Positions 61,206-64,000 of a stretch of DNA of 64,000 nt are shown piece after piece. The notes under the pieces were generated by a model. That model was given only the letters and a program-made list of their open reading frames with translations, searched no databases and was not told the DNA's origin. The DNA comes from DAOUMF01 sp034408935. GTDB lineage: Bacteria; Chloroflexota; Dehalococcoidia; SM23-28-2; RBG-16-64-32. Location: positions 124,001 to 188,000 of the forward strand of contig DAOUMV010000012.1 of NCBI GenBank assembly GCA_034408935.1, in the 5' to 3' direction. Numbering within the stretch: position 1 is the stretch's first letter; each line of letters opens with the position of its first letter. Position numbers and translations under genes: made by a program.

Positions 61206-62138
61206 TTGCCCCCCAACGCGACTCAGAACCACGCTCCGGTCATGGCGGAGGAGGTACTGCATTACCTGGCTGTCCAGCCCGGCGGCCGATACGTAGACTG
61301 CACGGTGGGCGGCGGTGGCCACTCTCTGGCCATTCTGGAGGCCGCCGCCCCCGGTGGTCTGCTCCTCGGCATCGACGCCGACGCCGCCGCCCTGGAGACC
61401 GCCCGCGCCCGACTCCAACCCTTCGCCGACTCGACACTGCTTGTGCAGGCCAACTTCCGCGACCTGGCAGCCGTCTGCCAGAGGGCGGACTTCGTGCCCG
61501 TACACGGCGCCCTGTTCGACCTAGGCCTGTCGTCCTACCAGCTCGCCGACCGGGAGCGCGGCTTCGGCTTCCAAGTGGAAGCCCCCTTGGACATGCGCTT
61601 CAACGACAGCCAGACCCTCACCGCCCAGGAGGTGATCAACACCTACAGCGAAGCGGACCTTGCCAACGTCATTTGGCGATTCGGCGAGGAGCCGGCCAGC
61701 CGGCGCATCGCCCGCGCCATCGTCGCCGCCCGTCCACTCGCCACGACGACGGAACTCGCCACAGTGGTGTCCCGGGCCATCGGCGGCCCCCGCCGCCGCA
61801 TCCATCCAGCCACACGCACCTTCCAGGCCCTGCGCATCGCCGTCAACGACGAGCTCGGCGCCCTGGCCTCCGCCTTGGAGCAGGCTATCGAGGTTCTGGG
61901 CCACGGCGGTCGCCTGGTCGTCATCGCCTTCCACTCCTTGGAGGACCGCATCGTCAAACAGTTCATCCACCGTGAGTCCCGCGATTGCGTTTGCCCGCCC
62001 GAGGCGCCGTCCTGCGTGTGCGGTCACCGCGCCCGCATACGGCGGGTCGCCCGGGGCGCCGTGCGACCCTCGGCAGAGGAGATCGCCACCAACCGGCACA
62101 GCCGCAGCGCCCGTCTGAGGGCGGCCGAGAAGTTGTAG
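61206..62138 (+). CDS. rsmH: 16S rRNA m4C1402 methyltransferase RsmH
   Basis: This 310-residue protein has HAPVMAEEVLHYL, the SAM site VDCTVGGGGHS and LGIDADAAALETARAR, then LFDLGLSSYQLADRERGFGFQ and VVIAFHSLEDRIVKQF, all diagnostic of RsmH (MraW). It methylates 16S rRNA C1402. I favour TTG 61206 because AGGGAGGTGG lies 8 bases upstream; GTG 61185, overlapping the mraZ stop by 4 bases, is an alternative. Confidence 0.93.
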   Translation: MPPNATQNHAPVMAEEVLHYLAVQPGGRYVDCTVGGGGHSLAILEAAAPGGLLLGIDADAAALETARARLQPFADSTLLVQANFRDLAAVCQRADFVPVHGALFDLGLSSYQLADRERGFGFQVEAPLDMRFNDSQTLTAQEVINTYSEADLANVIWRFGEEPASRRIARAIVAARPLATTTELATVVSRAIGGPRRRIHPATRTFQALRIAVNDELGALASALEQAIEVLGHGGRLVVIAFHSLEDRIVKQFIHRESRDCVCPPEAPSCVCGHRARIRRVARGAVRPSAEEIATNRHSRSARLRAAEKL

Positions 62139-62146
62139 GAGGACCG

Positions 62147-62578
62147 GTGGCCACCGTACAGAAGACGGAACGACACCTGCTGCCAGAGCTCCTGCGATCG
62201 CCCAGCCTGCCTATGCTGCTCATCATCAGCGCTCTGGCCATCGGCGTCGCCGCCCTCCTGCCGCTGGTGCAGTCCAGCATCGCGACCAGTACCAACGGTA
62301 ACGTCCACCACCTAGAGCAGGAACGGAACGACTGGCAGGCGCGCATCGAGGAGACGGAACTGGAGGTCGCCACGATGGCCAGCCTGGAGCACATCGAGGC
62401 AGCAGCCAGGACCGATCTCAAGATGGTGGAGCCCAAGGAGAGCCGCTACATCACTGTCGCGGTGGAGCCGCCGGAGCCGCGCAGGCTGCCCAGCCGTTAC
62501 CTGCCACCCGCTGCGGAAGAAGGACAGAGTGAGCCCGCCATCTGGGAGCAGATACTGGACTGGCTGCCCTTACCGTAG
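62147..62578 (+). CDS. ftsL: FtsL-like cell division protein
   Basis: This 143-residue protein has a short cytoplasmic head, one membrane segment (about 22-44), a heptad-like coiled coil (EQERNDWQARIEETELEVATM) and a Pro-rich tail. This size, topology and position between rsmH and ftsI match FtsL/DivIC-type proteins, which have low sequence conservation. GTG 62147, close after AGGAGG. Confidence 0.78.
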   Translation: MATVQKTERHLLPELLRSPSLPMLLIISALAIGVAALLPLVQSSIATSTNGNVHHLEQERNDWQARIEETELEVATMASLEHIEAAARTDLKMVEPKESRYITVAVEPPEPRRLPSRYLPPAAEEGQSEPAIWEQILDWLPLP

Positions 62579-62589
62579 GGAGGAGTAGA

Positions 62590-64000
62590 GTGGCGTCGCA
62601 CAAGGGAGGCGTGAACTGGCGTCTGGGGGCCGTGGTAGCTCTCATCGCCCTGACCGCTCTGGCCCTCGTCGCCCGCCTGGTGCAGCTTCAGGTCGTGGAT
62701 CATGAGCGCTACGCCGCGGAAGCCCGCAACATCCACATGGCCCGGGAGACGATGACCGGCCGCCGCGGCGCCCTGCTGGACCGCAACGGATATCCCCTGG
62801 CCGCCAGCAAGGAGACCTACGACGTCATGGCTGAGGTAAAGGCCTGGGCGGATCCCGTGGAGGCGAAAAAGGCCGCTGCCGCCATCGCCGCCGTCACGGA
62901 CGGCGACCCCAAAGAGATGGTGGCGGCCGTACGAGGAGCCAGTATCTACGAGATTGCTGTCGCCCGTGGCCTCGGCTACGAGCAAGCATCCCGCATCCGG
63001 GAACTGAACCTCCCTGGCGTGCGCCTCCTGCCGAGTAGCACCCGCGTCTACCCGGAAGGCAACTTGGCCGCCCAGCTCATCGGCTTCGTGGGGCGGGACA
63101 ACGTAGGCCTCACCGGGATGGAAGCGGATCTGGAGGGGATCATCGGCGGCTCCCGCGGCACCGTCGTCTTCGAGCGCGACGGGCGGGGCGATCAGATCGC
63201 CCTGGGCGATCGCAGCGAACGCCCCCCTCTCCCCGGTTCCGACGTCGTCCTCACCATCGACCGGTTCATCCAGCGCTTAGCCGAGAAAGAACTGGACCGT
63301 GCCATCAAGGAGCACAAAGCCAAAGGCGGCACCGTCATCGTCATGCAGCCGGAGACGGGCGAGATCCTGGCCATGGCCAGCCGCCCCAGTTTCGACCTCA
63401 CCACGCTCGACCTCAGCGACGAGTCCAAGCTTGCCCTCTTCCGCAACCGTGCCATAACCGACCAGTACGAGCCGGGTTCCGTGTTCAAGCTGATCACGAC
63501 CTCCGCCGCCATCGACCTGGGCCTGGTCAACCCGGACACCTGGTGGTACGACGAAGGCGCCTTCCGCTCCGGCGGCTGGGTCATACACAACTGGGACATG
63601 AGCGCTAACGGGTCGCAGACCGTGACCCAGATCCTGGCCAAGAGCCTCAACACCGGCGCCGCCTGGCTGGCCCAGCAGGTGGGAGCCGAGCGCTTCTATG
63701 ACTACGTATACAGCTTCGGCTTTGGGGAACCTACGGGCTCCGGGCTGAGCGGCGAGGTCGGCGGCCGCGTCCGCACACCCGACAACGACCCCGACAACTG
63801 GCAGCCCGTGGACATGGCCACCAACAGTTTCGGCCAGGGGATCAGCGTCACGCCCCTCCAGATGGCTATGGCCATCGCCGCCATCGCAAACGACGGCCAG
63901 TTCATGAGACCGATGCTGGTCAAGGAGGTCATCAGCCCTAACGGCACCCAGGCTACCCAACCCCAGGTGGTCCGCCAGGTGATCAGTCCGGAGAGCGCCC
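62590..64000 (+). CDS. ftsI: FtsI/PBP2-like class B penicillin-binding protein, truncated by window edge
   Basis: The frame stays open to the right edge (470 residues). It has an N-terminal anchor (LGAVVALIALTALALVARLV), a dimerisation domain with MTGRRGALLDRNG, and the transpeptidase Ser in YEPGSVFKLITT (Ser297). The SxN motif is AKSLNTGAAW (Ser352). The KTG motif lies beyond the window. It is a septal cross-linking transpeptidase. The GTG start at 62590 follows GGGAGGAG. Ordinary gene order after rsmH and ftsL. Confidence 0.93.
   Translation, partial: MASHKGGVNWRLGAVVALIALTALALVARLVQLQVVDHERYAAEARNIHMARETMTGRRGALLDRNGYPLAASKETYDVMAEVKAWADPVEAKKAAAAIAAVTDGDPKEMVAAVRGASIYEIAVARGLGYEQASRIRELNLPGVRLLPSSTRVYPEGNLAAQLIGFVGRDNVGLTGMEADLEGIIGGSRGTVVFERDGRGDQIALGDRSERPPLPGSDVVLTIDRFIQRLAEKELDRAIKEHKAKGGTVIVMQPETGEILAMASRPSFDLTTLDLSDESKLALFRNRAITDQYEPGSVFKLITTSAAIDLGLVNPDTWWYDEGAFRSGGWVIHNWDMSANGSQTVTQILAKSLNTGAAWLAQQVGAERFYDYVYSFGFGEPTGSGLSGEVGGRVRTPDNDPDNWQPVDMATNSFGQGISVTPLQMAMAIAAIANDGQFMRPMLVKEVISPNGTQATQPQVVRQVISPESA

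Overview
The window looks like a chromosomal segment of a GC-rich free-living bacterium, most likely Chloroflexota of the Dehalococcoidia/SAR202 kind. This is an inference from gene content: several acyl-CoA dehydrogenases and family III CoA transferases, an enolase-superfamily enzyme, a luciferase-like monooxygenase, a lone type II molybdenum oxidoreductase, and a malyl-CoA lyase and mesaconyl-CoA hydratase that resemble the Chloroflexus enzymes. I see no tRNA, rRNA, CRISPR array, insertion sequence with transposase, or prophage. Genes are dense, often overlap, and switch strand often.

Layout. 1-11.4 kb: the 3' end of a subtilisin-like protease, a GGDEF/HD-GYP regulator, an acyl-CoA dehydrogenase, a large molybdopterin oxidoreductase, a PAP2 phosphatase divergent from a trehalose synthase-like glycosyltransferase, a Gfo/Idh/MocA dehydrogenase, and a diguanylate cyclase split by an in-frame amber codon. 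11.5-19.5 kb: a three-domain acidic lipoprotein, a galK / GH36 alpha-galactosidase / THEP1 operon, and a hypoxanthine phosphoribosyltransferase fused to a nuclease-like domain and a basic repeat region, with a perfect DnaA box upstream. 19.8-30.1 kb: a DapB-like dehydrogenase, class III aminotransferase and MFS transporter, enoyl-CoA hydratase, CapA-like lipoprotein, acyl-CoA dehydrogenase, ZIP transporter, an unknown TIM-barrel-like protein, nitroreductase and a phosphoglycerate mutase-family phosphatase. 30.1-46 kb: a palindromic MITE-like element, a pentapeptide-TIR protein, an enolase-superfamily dehydratase, two CoA transferases around a HEAT-repeat protein, a cysteine-free A-type carrier-like protein, zinc-ribbon and thioredoxin-fold proteins, a luciferase-like oxidoreductase, an epimerase, a thiolase, a DNA glycosylase and a beta-propeller lipoprotein.

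46-58.5 kb is the metabolic core: methylmalonyl-CoA mutase large subunit with two coupled membrane proteins, a stand-alone SRA-like protein, acyl-CoA dehydrogenase and CitE-like lyase, then malyl-CoA lyase, an ATP-grasp CoA ligase (beta and alpha subunits separated by two exported proteins), a one-cluster ferredoxin, a NucS-like nuclease and mesaconyl-CoA hydratase. Together these suggest C4/C5 dicarboxyl-CoA chemistry (glyoxylate plus propionyl-CoA, or mesaconate/itaconate/citramalate, to acetyl-CoA and pyruvate), related to the 3-hydroxypropionate bicycle. 58.6-64 kb: a membrane methyltransferase, trmD, a MogA/MoaB protein, and the start of the division and cell-wall cluster (mraZ, rsmH, ftsL-like, ftsI-like), preceded by a textbook MraZ operator of three TGGGN boxes.

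Two themes run through the window. First, at least seven genes have a -10-like hexamer ending only 7-10 nt before the start codon, which suggests near-leaderless mRNAs. Second, single accessory genes with visibly less GC-rich codons (pentapeptide-TIR, HEAT, SRA-like, NucS-like, and the exported pair between the CoA ligase subunits) sit between core metabolic genes.
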